Shown: positions 37,250 to 48,840 of the stretch, in pieces | Numbering within the stretch: the first letter of the stretch is position 1 | How the letters are laid out: each line of letters begins with the position of its first letter | The notes under the pieces: model-generated | The model's database searches: none | Told to the model about the DNA's origin: nothing | The model's input: only the letters and a program-made list of their open reading frames with translations | NCBI GenBank assembly: GCA_027574665.1 | Contig: CM050652.1 | Coordinates: 8,970,589 to 9,034,588, forward strand | Origin: Rhynochetos jubatus | Taxonomy: Eukaryota > Chordata > Aves > Eurypygiformes > Rhynochetidae | DNA length: 64,000 nucleotides | Direction of reading: 5' to 3' | Made by a program: the position numbers and the translations under genes

Positions 37250-37730
37250 TATGCCTCTGCGTATGAGGTACTGGAGCGTGTCCAGAGAAAGGCAACAGAG
37301 CTGGGGAAAGGGCTGAAGCACAATTCCTGTGAGGACCAGCTGAGGGAGCTGGGGGTGTTCAGCCTGGAGAAGAGGAGGCCCAGGGGAGACCTTATCACTC
37401 TCAACAACTCCCTGAAAGGAGGTTGCAGAGTTATTTGGGTTAGCCTCTGCTTCCAAGTGACAAGACAAGAGGAAATGGCCTCAAGTTTCACCAGGGGAGG
37501 TTTAGATTGGATATTAGGGAAGATTTCTTCACTGAACGGGTTGTCAGGCATTGGAACGGGCTCCCCAGGAAGTGATAGAGTCACCATCCCTAGAGGGATT
37601 TAAGACACGTGTAGATGTGGTGTTTAGGGACATGGTTTAGTGGTGGACTTGGTAATGCTGGGTTAATGGTTGGACTTGATGATCTTAAAGGTCTTTTCCA
37701 ACCTAAACAACTTTATGATTCTATCATTCT
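37250..37730 (+). mobile_element. CR1 LINE, 5'-truncated, with ORF2 C-terminal codons
   Basis: A plus-strand CR1 copy of about 480 bp. The left part encodes the conserved C-terminal tail of CR1 ORF2 in frame (residue motifs VLERVQRKATELGKGLKH and LRELGVFSLEKRRPRGDL). It then shifts out of the ancestral frame near GACAAGACAAGAGGAAATGG. The 3' UTR is well preserved: ACATGGTTTAGTGGTGGACT, GGTTGGACTTGATGATCTTA, AAGGTCTTTTCCAACCTAAA, ending in ATGATTCTATCATTCT tail units. This is a different, widely distributed subfamily from the copies at 20 and 40 kb. The exact left border is approximate. Confidence 0.95.
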
Positions 37731-40301
37731 ACAAAAAACAGGACAAAATGGCAGGACCTTACTTGAGCTGGTAAGAGAAATAGAAAGTACTCTTAACACT
37801 GGAGTTGAGAGACATTCACATGCACAATATAAACCTAAGATCTTATATAATTCTTTGGCCCTCTCTTTACAAGTGATGCTGTACACTTGAAAATCATGAA
37901 GAAGATGCATGATCAGTGTTATACTGTATCATTAACTTCATTCCTGTAGTATGTGTTGTGTTTTTCTAAGGCATGTGTAGATTATGAAGAGAAGAAGCTT
38001 CAGGAAACAGGTTTAGCTCACAGATGAATATTATCAATGTAGGTGTCTGAAGGTAGGTGTTGGACCTTCCTCTCTCACCACTAGTGATCCATTGGACACA
38101 GTGTCCAAGGAGCTGTGCAGCTCTCCATAAAACACATGCCTTCTCTGGTCAGCTGATGAGCTCTATCAGCAGAATTAAGTGACTAGAATCTTAGTTCAGC
38201 TGGCTGGTCGCAGGAAGCTGTGTCACCTGTGATGCTCCAGCCTACCCTGCCTGGTCTCCTGCTCTTCCTGCAGGAGATTGCAGGTGTCCTTTAAGGACCC
38301 AAGTCTTTTCTGCTCCTGTCTTGGACACCATCTCGCACATCTTATAGTAAAAGACACCCAGATTTAGGTGGCTGAATCCATCCCAAATACCTGTTTCATT
38401 CCAAAAAGTGTGACATGAGACAAGCAAATCAGTAAAGTGAAATGGTCCTACGGAAAGCTTAATTGAAGTCTCTGAGGTTCACATACATGCTCAGAGTCTG
38501 TTGTAGGGGTGGTGACCACAGAGCAATACACAGTCCATGCCTTTAGTTCACAAGCCAATGTCATGAACCTTTCAGTGCTGTCAAGAATAAATCCAATGAA
38601 TCGTCCTGCCTGTATGAGTGGTTGAAAGACCAGGTAGAACTACGAATAGTGAACTAAAGACCAATTTGCGGTTAACAACATTCTTACAGTAACTCTGGGA
38701 AGCTTATATTGGAGCACACATTGATGTCTAGCTGTAAGTTACAGCCAAGAGGAACTGTCTCTTTGCTGCCAACACCAGGATCAAGTACACATTAATTTTT
38801 ATGTATTTTGTGTGTACATTGGCTCAGGGACACAGTTATACCTGAGGTGTAGATAAAAATCACCAGCTATATCTGTGCTGGAGGTGCAAAGGTCTTCAGA
38901 GCTAGCTGAATATTCTGCTACATGATGTGGAATTAAAGGTGGTTCTGTTGGCATGCAGCACAGGCAGGCAGAGTGTATTATGAGGTGTGATGCATGTGCT
39001 GTGCAAACACATGGTAAAGGTGGTCCCTGTGCCAGTAAACATACTTTTTCCAGAAAAAGTTGGGAGATAACAGCTACATAACCAGTACTGTGGGCAAGAT
39101 GACCAGGGCAAAGAAAATGCAGTCAGTCATCAGCCCTGTACATACATCAGCTCTTTAGGAGGACACTGTTTAAAAGATGTACCACAACTTTCAGGAATTA
39201 TATGACCTTGAAGCAACTAGCACCATGTTTCTAAGTGTAATTTGTCATTAAATCTTTCTTTAAAAAACCAGAAGTATATTACCAGATCAAAAAGACAAAG
39301 TTGATTTCTGAAAATGGGACTCCAGATAAACTACTCAAAAAGAAGTTCAAATGCAGTTTGAGTAATTCGAATAACCTCCTAAAATAAGCAAGCATCTTGG
39401 ACCAACTTCATTTCTGCCTCCTTCCATTGAGTTGCAACAATCAGTGGCTCTTTCTTAGCTATAAAACAAACCTATAGACAAGTTCTATGGACTACAGCCT
39501 AGATCAGATACATAAACAGGACAAAAGTGAATGGTAAGCACTTAAATTCAAAATTCTGGCTCCAAAATCTTTCATTTTCAGCTGCAGGTCTCCTTTGACC
39601 TGAAAGTTCTGTAGAGGCCAGCAGCTTTATTTTCACATGTTTTTAGGAGTAGCTGCTTTTCTTGTAAAATATGGGGTTGAATTCTCACATCTAGTGAGAC
39701 ATCTGGGTTCAGTTTTCTGATCAGTCTCAGTGGATTCACATCAATACCTGTTACTTTGCTAGCCCACCTTAGATGATTTGGGAATGACACTCTTCATCTT
39801 ACCTGGAGAGTCTGGGACACTGTTCAGAAAGAAGTGCAATTTTTGTGTGGTAAGACAGGAACTTCTGTTGACAGCTTGGTTACGATACTTGGTTGAGAAA
39901 AGGGAGTCTTAGCTATGAAACCCTGTCAGTACCACATATTTTTACATACTTGAGTAATTGGGTACAGAAAAAAAACCTAAAAACCTAATGATTCAACTTT
40001 TATCCTTAGAGGTTTTGGAAGGCCTTGGTTAACTCTAGCTCCAAGATTCCCAGCCTTTCTGAACAGGCCACATGATATATTCTGGTGGCAGAAAAGAGCT
40101 ATACGCTGCTATACGCTATATATACCTTTCTTTGCATGTGACTTAGATTTGTATTTATGTGCAGTATAAACCATTTGTATATGCAGCAGGTCTTACGTCT
40201 CTCAAGCATATTGGCCTTGCTGCATGTGTTAGCTACTGCCCACAGTCACTCCCTATTTGTGTCCAGTCACTTTCTTCCTTAGTGGCCCATTTGGGAATGC
40301 T
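37731..40301. other. Non-coding, unique sequence
   Basis: About 2.6 kb with no recognised gene. It contains an exact 10-bp tandem duplication at 40098-40117. Confidence 0.5.
40098..40117. repeat. 10-bp perfect tandem duplication
   Basis: GCTATACGCT occurs twice back to back, followed by a short ATATATA stretch. Confidence 0.95.
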
Positions 40302-40315
40302 TGATTTATATAATT
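40302..40315. repeat. Left target-site duplication of CR1 copy
   Basis: TGATTTATATAATT, identical over 14 bases to 40706-40719 on the other side of the CR1 insertion. Confidence 0.85.
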
Positions 40316-40705
40316 GGGCTTGTTCAGCCTGGAGAAGAGAAGGCTCCAGGGGGACCTTATTGCAGCCTTCCAGTACCTGAAGGCCACCTACAAGGAAGCT
40401 GGGGGGGACTTTGCACAAGGGCCTGTAGTGACAGGATAAGGGGTAATGGGTTTAAATTGAAAGCGGGGAGATTTAGATTAGATGTCAGGAAGAAATTCTT
40501 CCTGGAGAATGTGGTGAGGCACTGGGACAGGTTGCCCAGAGAAGTTGTGGATGCCCAATCCCTGGAAATGTTCAAGGCCAGGCTGGATGAGGCTTGGAGC
40601 AACCTGGTCTAGTGGAGGGTGTCCCTGCCCATGGCAGGGGGGTTGGAACTGGATGATCTTTAAGGTCCCTGCCAGCCCAAACCATTCTGTGATTCTATGA
40701 TTCTG
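40316..40705 (+). mobile_element. CR1 LINE, 5'-truncated, flanked by 14-bp direct repeats
   Basis: A 390-bp plus-strand CR1 copy starting GGGCTTGTTCAGCCTGGAGA. The C-terminal end of ORF2 remains open across about 57 codons, with motifs [40 protein letters not shown] and [10 protein letters not shown] followed by TAG. The 3' end is canonical: GGGGTTGGAACTGGATGATC, TTTAAGGTCCCTGCCAGCCC, then ATTCTGTG/ATTCTATG tail units. The exact flanking duplication and good preservation of the 3' end suggest this is one of the younger insertions here. Severe 5' truncation means it was dead on arrival. Confidence 0.96.
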
Positions 40706-40719
40706 TGATTTATATAATT
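40706..40719. repeat. Right target-site duplication of CR1 copy
   Basis: TGATTTATATAATT, exact copy of 40302-40315. Its first bases (TGATT) could also be read as the start of another CR1 tail unit, so the duplication may be 9-14 bp long. Confidence 0.85.
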
Positions 40720-43700
40720 TTCAAGACTATGGTTACAACACCAAAGCATTCATGAGGATCTCACACAAATGTTTTCTTTCTCATCAGCAGTTCTGGGGAC
40801 ATTCCAGCACCATTTCCTGGAGGCACTAGGACCATATGTGGGCCAGTTCCTTGTCCTCTCTGTTGCCTGGTCCTTACATCTCCCAAAAGTTAAAGGAGGA
40901 GGAACATCCTTGCCACCTAGCTACTTGAAGAGGAGGAAAGCAGCAGCTAACATCTGTAAGGCAGCCAGAAACAGTTTCCTAAGCAGCTATGAAAGCTGTG
41001 TTGCCCGTGTTAACATGGACAACTTTGATTCTGGAGCCAGCAAACCTTTCCAAACCTTAACCAGAGATCAGCATAACCCAAGCAAAAGTCTTTAAAAGTG
41101 TGAGCTGGAAACAAGTTAAGGTGTAAGATCCCATGCATTTTTATGCCGAATACAGTGTAAAAGACACACACTCATGAAACCTGAATATTTTGAGTTGCCC
41201 TCATTTACACACACATGGTTCAATCTGGCCTTCATTTAAACTGCATTGTTTTCCATGTGCTCTATAATTTTCCTTAAGAAAGAGTAGACATGTCATCTAG
41301 CAATTTAATGAGGCAAGTTGCATGCTTGCAAACAATTTATGAGCAAGCTGTGAGATGATATCAGAGTTTGTCTATAGCTCATGTTAAACTGGATTAATAA
41401 ACATCCTCAGGCAGTATTTATTTATTTATTTGCTTTTGTGTTAAGATCACTTGGGAATTTATTACTTGGAAACGAAACCCTTAATATTGCTAAACTGCAA
41501 GTCTTTACAGTATTTTTCTATACAGAAGCCCACAGAAAAATAGTTAATTTGTATTTCCTCTGAATATTGTAATGAAAACCAATCCAATGTGTACCACAAC
41601 AATAATAAAAATAATTTTTTTCCTGAAATTCACATTACTGCATCCCTTTAATATCCCAGTACAGAATTGCAACTGAAACATAGGGCAGTATATCAGTTTT
41701 GTTGTTCCAGCTCATTTCAGTATTTTAATACAACGGCCTCTAAAACAGTGGGGAAAAATGTGTGTTTTGTATTGCACCTGCTGGGATGGTGTGTGACTCA
41801 CTGGCTGAGCACTCTTTGGAAGCCAGATATCACATAGCTGTAACATGAACAAAACATCTTATTACTGTCATCCCCCATCAAGAGTATGAGTAATGTGGAA
41901 AGAGACACATGAAGAGAATAAATATACACTTTTCTTCATTTACAGTAAAAGTAAGTTGCCATTTTGAACAGAAGAAGTCAAAATATCTCCAACGTTATTA
42001 CCTCCCTTGTGTAAGACACCCTGTGTAACATGCATCCATAACCAGAATTTATCTTATAAAAATTACCTCAGTGCTATAGAAACTTCCTTCATGTTGCTAC
42101 GGTTAAGGTTATGACAGCTTTTCCAGTAAAAACTTCACTTTTCAAACATACAATTCACTTTTCGAACAACAAACTCAGTTGTGCAAATTTTCTAGGCGAT
42201 GAAATGAAAGTACTCATACGGAATCACCGCTATGGTGAGATCTCATATGGAAAAATGTACAAAGTTCCACAGACCTGGTAACCTTTACATTAATCATCTG
42301 CACAGGCAAAAAGGCAGGGAGAGAGAGGCTGTGTCACTCTGTTAGCTCTGCCCAACACAGAAAGTGCTCGAACTCACAGGGTATGGGATCCAGTGCTCTC
42401 CTCCTTCCCTCAGCTCCCAACAGCCTTCAAGGTGTATCCCACCACTTATGTCTCAGACTGGAAAAATTTTGGTTCACTGTACTAATGGGGGCAGGTGGTT
42501 AGAATATTTTTGCCCCTGGGTTCTGAGGATTGCCCAAGCCTGGCCACTCTGCCCTGGAGCATTGGTCACCCAGGCAGGGGGACTGCCCACGAAACAGCTC
42601 TTCAGGGACCGCAATTTACAGAGCAGCAGGTTAAGACAAACCAAAATTGCTGATATTTTAAAATACTACACAACAGTGCTGTCCTTCTTACATCAGCAGC
42701 CGACTTGTGGGATTTTTGCCATAAAAAAATTCTCCTACATGACATCGTGACCCCTTTGAGTACATCTTCATTAGTGTTATAATTCAACAACAGGAGTGTG
42801 AACTTGAAACAAGTGTGCTATTGTCTGTAAATATTGTGCTTTTGGTTTGCTTAGAGGAGCAGTCCCAGGGCAAACTGTTTCCTTTCACTAAGCCACAACT
42901 GTTTAGCTAAACCAGAAGATACAGTCTTGGAATGCACTAATGCTGAGGGGCTTCCGGGCAGATTACAACAAATTTGAAGTTTTATCCTACATATCCACCC
43001 ATCTTGGGGTGGATTTCAGGTGAGGAATTCAGTATTGGTACTTGCAGTTTACAAATCTGATTTCATGGAGGATTTGGTTTTGCTAGATGGTTTTTAAATA
43101 GTGTTGCTGCAAAAGAAATAGAGAAAACATCTTCACACCATAAGAATCTAAACTTTACGGTTGACAAAAGACAGTGAGACATAAAAGGGATATATTTTGA
43201 TTGATGTGACTGGAAAATGACACATTGAACAAAATTATGCTAAATACCTGTCAAACACTCAATTTTTTAATTCTATCCCCTTTCAAGGAGCTGGCTTCAT
43301 TTGCTCTAAAAGATAATCAATGCTTCAGCTCCCAGGGAAATAATAATTTTGGACTTTTCTATATTCTTTCTATAGTTTCCCTAAATTAGGGACAAAACTT
43401 TTCTGCCTTTGTTTAGGTTAAAAAAGCATGAATGTTGCCTTTTCATACACATTTCTTAGCATATGTTCATGTTAAATTCAACCAACAGTTGTGTAGTTTC
43501 ACTTAGTTGGTAGTTGAAGAAAGGATAAACCTCAGAGAGCATTGCAGGTGTCCTAAGAGGCAAGATGTGGTACCCTTGTGGAACTGAGTAGCAGTTTCAG
43601 AATTGCTGCTCCTGCTGGTGTAAATATGGAAACCATCAGAAAGTTAAGGATACATCAAAGGTCTGACAAAACTTTATTTGACAAAAGAGAATTATAATCA

Positions 43701-44550
43701 AAGCCCGACAATCTGCACTTATGTGGTTGTTGTTGGCCATTTAATGACATGTTAACTAAGCACAGCTGACTAAAGCATCACTAATTGGTCAAACATATAT
43801 AGCCTGCTTCTCAGTGCAGTATAATATAACATTTAAGCATACATGTGTTTTATATCTATCTTCAGAAGTAGTGTGTGAAGGTTGCATGTAGGTTGCAACA
43901 CCGTATAGCTCTAAATTTTGTAGAGGTGTTGCATATATGAACAAAGTGTGATAGAGGCCCTGATACATGAAATATTCCATAGAAGATTTTCAAATAGAAA
44001 TAGCTCTTTATTCATTATCATACTCAAAATTAATCTAAAAAGCTTCAGGTTTGACCCTTGGCAAACTCATGTACACTGTCACAAGCTGACCTTACACGCT
44101 AGTTATCTCTGCAAGTGATTACAAAGTAAAGTCTTTTGAAATTAGGAAAATGAGACAATAGTAGTCTCCATCCAACAAAAATACACAAATGGCTAAAAGG
44201 ATTTTGCTGTCTTCTTTGTTAGGAATAATTCTGCCTGAGAACAGAAGCAAAATTAAATTAATAAATAAATAAAAAGGCAATAAAAAATAATTGGAAGCTG
44301 AAGGAAAATACGACAAGGACAGTATAAAACTACTGTGCATGACTTTTAGAAGCTGAGAGTTTGGGATTTACTGCTGGCTGAAAGGGGTATTTTGAGTTAT
44401 AAACAACAATATGCTTGTAGTATTACCTTTGCACTCTGTGATACAAGTCTCCATTCGTCTTCTGGAAGCAGAATTTCATAAATAAATTTCCAAATTCATG
44501 CGTTTCTCGTGTCTGGCAAAACAGACCTCTGACTTCTCAGGTAATTCCTT
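40720..44550. other. Non-coding, unique sequence
   Basis: About 3.8 kb, no recognised gene. There are small A/T tetranucleotide repeats at about 41416-41430 and 44256-44274. The plus-strand open stretches at 40769-41095 and 42364-42750 (108 and 128 codons) carry no motif I recognise. Confidence 0.5.
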
Positions 44551-44718
44551 CAGAGAGGTGGTGGAGTCTCCTTCCCTGGAGAATTTCAAAAGCCACCTGG
44601 ACTTGTTCCTGTGTGATCTGCTCTAGGTGATCCTGCTCTGGCAGGGGGGTTGGATTAGATGATCTCCAGAGGTCCCTTCCAACCCCTAACACTCTGTGAA
44701 ATCTGTGTGAATCTGTGA
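44551..44718 (+). mobile_element. CR1 LINE, 3'-end fragment
   Basis: Plus-strand CR1 3' portion of about 170 bp: CAGAGAGGTGGTGGAGTCTC, CTTCCCTGGAGAATTTCAAA, CACCTGGACTTGTTCCTGTG, GGTTGGATTAGATGATCTCC, GGTCCCTTCCAACCCCTAAC, then GTGAATCTGTG-like tail units. The TCTCC/CCCCTAACACTCTG variant matches the copy at 610-698. Confidence 0.94.
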
Positions 44719-47700
44719 AAAGTAGTGGATAATTTTTTTGTTATCAATGACCAGTTTCTAAGCCATCAGGCCTTTGAAGACACCTAACCCACATTTAACA
44801 CTTCTATCTATCTGGTTTAACCAAGAACATATGGTAGAAGACACAAGACTGAAAGTGAATCAACCTGAGTTGTAGTCCTTTCTCTTACAGGAATAGATGC
44901 TCTATTCCCTATCTCTTTGCTCTTCTTTCTCTGTGCCTAGAGCTCAGGACTAGATTTGAGGCAGGTATTTGCTTTTCTCATGTATAATGTCAAGCGCTCT
45001 GGTCATTGCTCTGCAGAGAGTCCTGAGCATGTGCTTAGTGCAGCAGAGTCCAGGTAAGCCCTCCAGACTGTCACACTTCAGGTGAGTTTCAGGCAAGATC
45101 AGCTGAAGACTGCCTAAGGCTCTTCAAGAAAAGAGTGGATTGTAACCTATATGGTTCAGGGATGATCACAGCCAGCCGCATGCAGACCCTTCCCTCAGAG
45201 CTTTCCAGGTATGGGAGATTCCAGCCTGCACTGCATGTGGGAGGAAGACAAATAACACCATTTTACAGGTGAGAAAGCGAAGCACAAAGTACATCTCTGG
45301 CTATCTGGCAGTGAGTCTGTCACCCAGGCAAGAGGGCAGGGCAGTTTTCTCATCACCAGTCCTGTGGTTGTCTTTGTGTTTAAGTCCCCTAAGAAATTGG
45401 AAATTACTCTCTTAATGAAACTGCACCACTGAGGGGAAAATCAACATGATTGCAGTAGGTGCTGTGAGCTCCAGTTCATCTTAACAGCTGCTGCCTTTGA
45501 AATAAATGAAATAATAATAATATGCCATAGCTCTGACAGCAGTGCCAAAGCTGACCAAGGTAGTTCCAATGTAAAGAGGTCAAACCTAACAAATCCAGTA
45601 AGACACTGACCATCCTTCTTACCAGCTTGCTATAGGTCAGCTTTGCTAACCGTCAAATCCCGCTGTGAAAGGAATAGCAACCTTTACTTTGGGAAGGTTT
45701 TATTTCCCTGAAGATGAAAAGCAGTGGGGAAGCTCACAAAAAGACTGAGTTGTTTGTCCTTTCCACATATTTGCTAAAACAAACCTCTCACTTGCATGAT
45801 GTGTGCATGTTGTTTGTGTTCCTGTAAGGCTGGGCGGACACGTAGGAGTGAAGGCGTTTGACATTCTGTCTCGCTGTGATGGTCTGGTGAAGTTGCCTTT
45901 TAGTTACTAGTGGAGAAAACACGTTTTTGAGTTAACTCACTCACTGTTGCCGTATGTAGGAGGGGAATGATGGTGTGCTGACTAACACTGTGAGGAAGCT
46001 TGGAAAATCCTCTGAAAACTGGAATAGGAGACTATCTTAGGCATTTCCTTCACCTTTCTTTTAGGCATTTTCTCTTCCCATCTGCTCAGTCTACAATTGC
46101 TCCTGTGTTCTGCCATCTACATGGCTTATTTTGGGCTTCTGCTGGAAACTGGCTTGAAATTAGAAATGTATTTGTTTTTTAAGCTCGACAAAACATTGGA
46201 AATACATGACTCTAGAGTGGCAGGAGAAGAAATAACTATTTGAATTTGGAGGGTTTTTATTTGTAGCTTTCATCCTTTTCCATAAGTTAAAAATGCATTA
46301 AGAAACACTTAGAGACATTTAAGAAAGTGTACAATTTTGTGCCCTTGTTCTCATAGAAACCAAAGAAAAACCACCACTCAGATTAATGGGACAAAAATGG
46401 GAACATTTTTATCTTCAGGAAGGACATTTTACATTTCCACTTTCTGGCACACACAAAATGGAAATGGCCACAAACTCATTACTGTTACTATAATCATAGT
46501 TGTAAGTTATAAATTATAATTCCTCAGCAACCTTCTTCATTTCTGTACTTCTGGCTACCTCATAGATAACCTGCCCAGGCATTGCAAGAACAAACCCTGA
46601 GGGAACAGATTTTCTGCAAAAACAATTAAATGGAAGGGGTACTCCTCACAGAAAGGGAAGACTGATAGGCTTTCAAAAGGCTTTCAAAGCAAATCACAAT
46701 AAAATGGATGCCAGCATTCCCCTTGTTCAGTTCTATGTCCCTTAACCTTATTTTTCCCCACCTTGCTTTCTCCCCCTCCTCCCGTGGCTATTCTACAATA
46801 GCAGGACAACAACTCCTTTCTTCTCCAAGGTATAAAAGTAATTTATACTGTTGGTAGGAAACCGCTTCTCACAGCTGAAATTTCAGTGACATTTCTAATC
46901 TGTGAGGTATTGACACATAACATTTACAGCCATGGTGTGCCATGGCCAATTTAACAATGTATTTACTATCCCCCTGATCAAAATGTGTGAAGCTTCTAGA
47001 TGTGTAATGAATAATGTATCAAGGACCCCAAAATGCCAGGTTGTTTCAAAGAATTGCATTTATCTTTGCTACAGGCCGATGTACAAAGAACAGCTTAGCA
47101 GTGTTCCTCATACTGTTTGTCAGAAAGTGGCAGTCTCCAACAGCTCAGACCATGCAAAACGTGTTTGGGTTCTCACAAAACAATTAAGTCTTGTCTGCAG
47201 GGACCCCTGCACTTGAGTTCAAATCTTGCACCATCTGTTACCCCCTTCTGAAGCCATTTTGCTTAATTTGGAAGGATAGGATATGTTCTCTTACAACAGA
47301 ATGATGCTAAGACCCCCAAGCTGTGTCCAGCAATGGATACAGATGACCTGTGTCAGCTTAGTGTCACTGACCTAAGCCCCGCTGAGCAGCAAAGCTGCTT
47401 AGGCAGTAACCTTATGTGTGGTTACTGTCCTCGCAGCTGGGCTGGTGTATACAATGCCATACTGTGGACTGCAGATGAACAGGTTTGCTTGGAAAGATGT
47501 CTAGCATGCAGCCCTTAACTTGTGGAAGAGTAGTTTCTGTGCAGATTTTGCTAGCTTTGTCCAACTACAAAAAACAAGGAATCATTGGAAGACATGAAGA
47601 GGTCTTATGGTTTCTCTTCTGCTCTTCTGTTTTGACCATGATGTTGGGAGACATGATCTAGCTGGCCACTTGGAAACTAATACTTGGATTATGCTCCTGG

Positions 47701-48546
47701 CTTTCTCTAGGATGTGTGGGGAAATTACATTCATAACTGTTTCTGTGCTAAGACACTAAGATCTCTGTTTTCTCATCTGTGTTTATACAGCTTCTAGCAC
47801 AACACTGAACATTGTTGTTCATGTTATGGTTATGTTCTGAACATAATCATGACACTGATTATAAAAGTAAACTTTATAGAAGACAAAAGCTATGAATCCT
47901 TGGAAATACAAGGATATCTTAATATACCATTTTGTAGGTGCAAATGTTCACTTTAGAAATGTGAATTCTCTCCCCTTTCACTTTTCACCTTTTGTAAAAC
48001 TTTATCCATGAGCACATTGCATCTTTCTCAAACATCTGGTGAATATCTTTCAGGGAGAGACTAAAATTGTAGAATGGAGAAATACAAATAGCATAATTAT
48101 GGCTTTATTTTGGTCCGCTCATGAAATTGAAGGATTAGCTGTATGGGACAGCTGTTAGTTAGGGAGGCGGCCCGAGGTCAGAAGGTTATTCTCTTGACTA
48201 CAAAGAAGATCCCTGGGCTGTAGAGAAGAAAGCTTCAGCTAGTAACATGCTGATGTTTTAGCTTAGTCTCTTAGGAAAAGTGAGTTTATGGGATCACTTA
48301 TATATATCTACACATTTTTGTCTCATTCCTTCCCCACAATACCTTTTGAATCCATTTGTCAAATTTGGTGAAGTCAGACAGAGATTTGGAGTTCTCAGAG
48401 ATATTTTGTTCCTTCATGTGTTGAGGTGACAGACAGCTGACTGAAGGGGGAAACCATATTTGTTTTCCACTGAGTGACTTTACTAGGAAATTAGGTCCAC
48501 GAGAAAGGCTGGGACATTATGAAGATGCCCATTAAAGGGGAACTTC
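44719..48546. other. Non-coding, unique sequence
   Basis: About 3.8 kb without a recognised gene. It contains an exact 11-bp tandem duplication (46667-46688). Open stretches of 60-94 codons are unrecognised. Confidence 0.5.
46667..46688. repeat. 11-bp perfect tandem duplication
   Basis: AGGCTTTCAAA occurs twice back to back without mismatch. Confidence 0.95.
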
Positions 48547-48840
48547 TGTCAAGGTTCACCCTAGAGACTCCAGCTGCAACGGATCCCTCAATAAGAAAAC
48601 AGATTTATTTAGTAATAAATTTCACCAGAGTGCAGATGCAATAGTACAGATAATAAGTTTATGTGAAATAAGCAATAATGTGTCTACAGAGATAGGTGTG
48701 GTTTGTTGTGGTACCTGTTCTTTAAGCTAACAGAGGCAACCCACAGCAAAAGTCAGATAACAATATTAATACAGATATTTGTTTGAGCTGAAGCTACCTT
48801 CCAGCAGGGTTTTCGTTATGTCAAACAGAGAATTATATAA
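48547..48840. mobile_element. Possible LTR-like or other transposon relic
   Basis: The block starts TGTCAAGGTTCACCCTAGAG and runs through GGATCCCTCAATAAGAAAAC and CAGATTTATTTAGTAATAAA. This texture recalls retroviral LTR ends in birds (TG start; TTTATTA-type polyadenylation sequence on the opposite strand). No matching CA end, target duplication or second copy is visible in the window. Family and right border are unknown. Confidence 0.28.

Noticed and set aside
37231..37587. Minus-strand open stretch of 118 codons
   Set aside because: Antisense shadow of the plus-strand CR1 copy.
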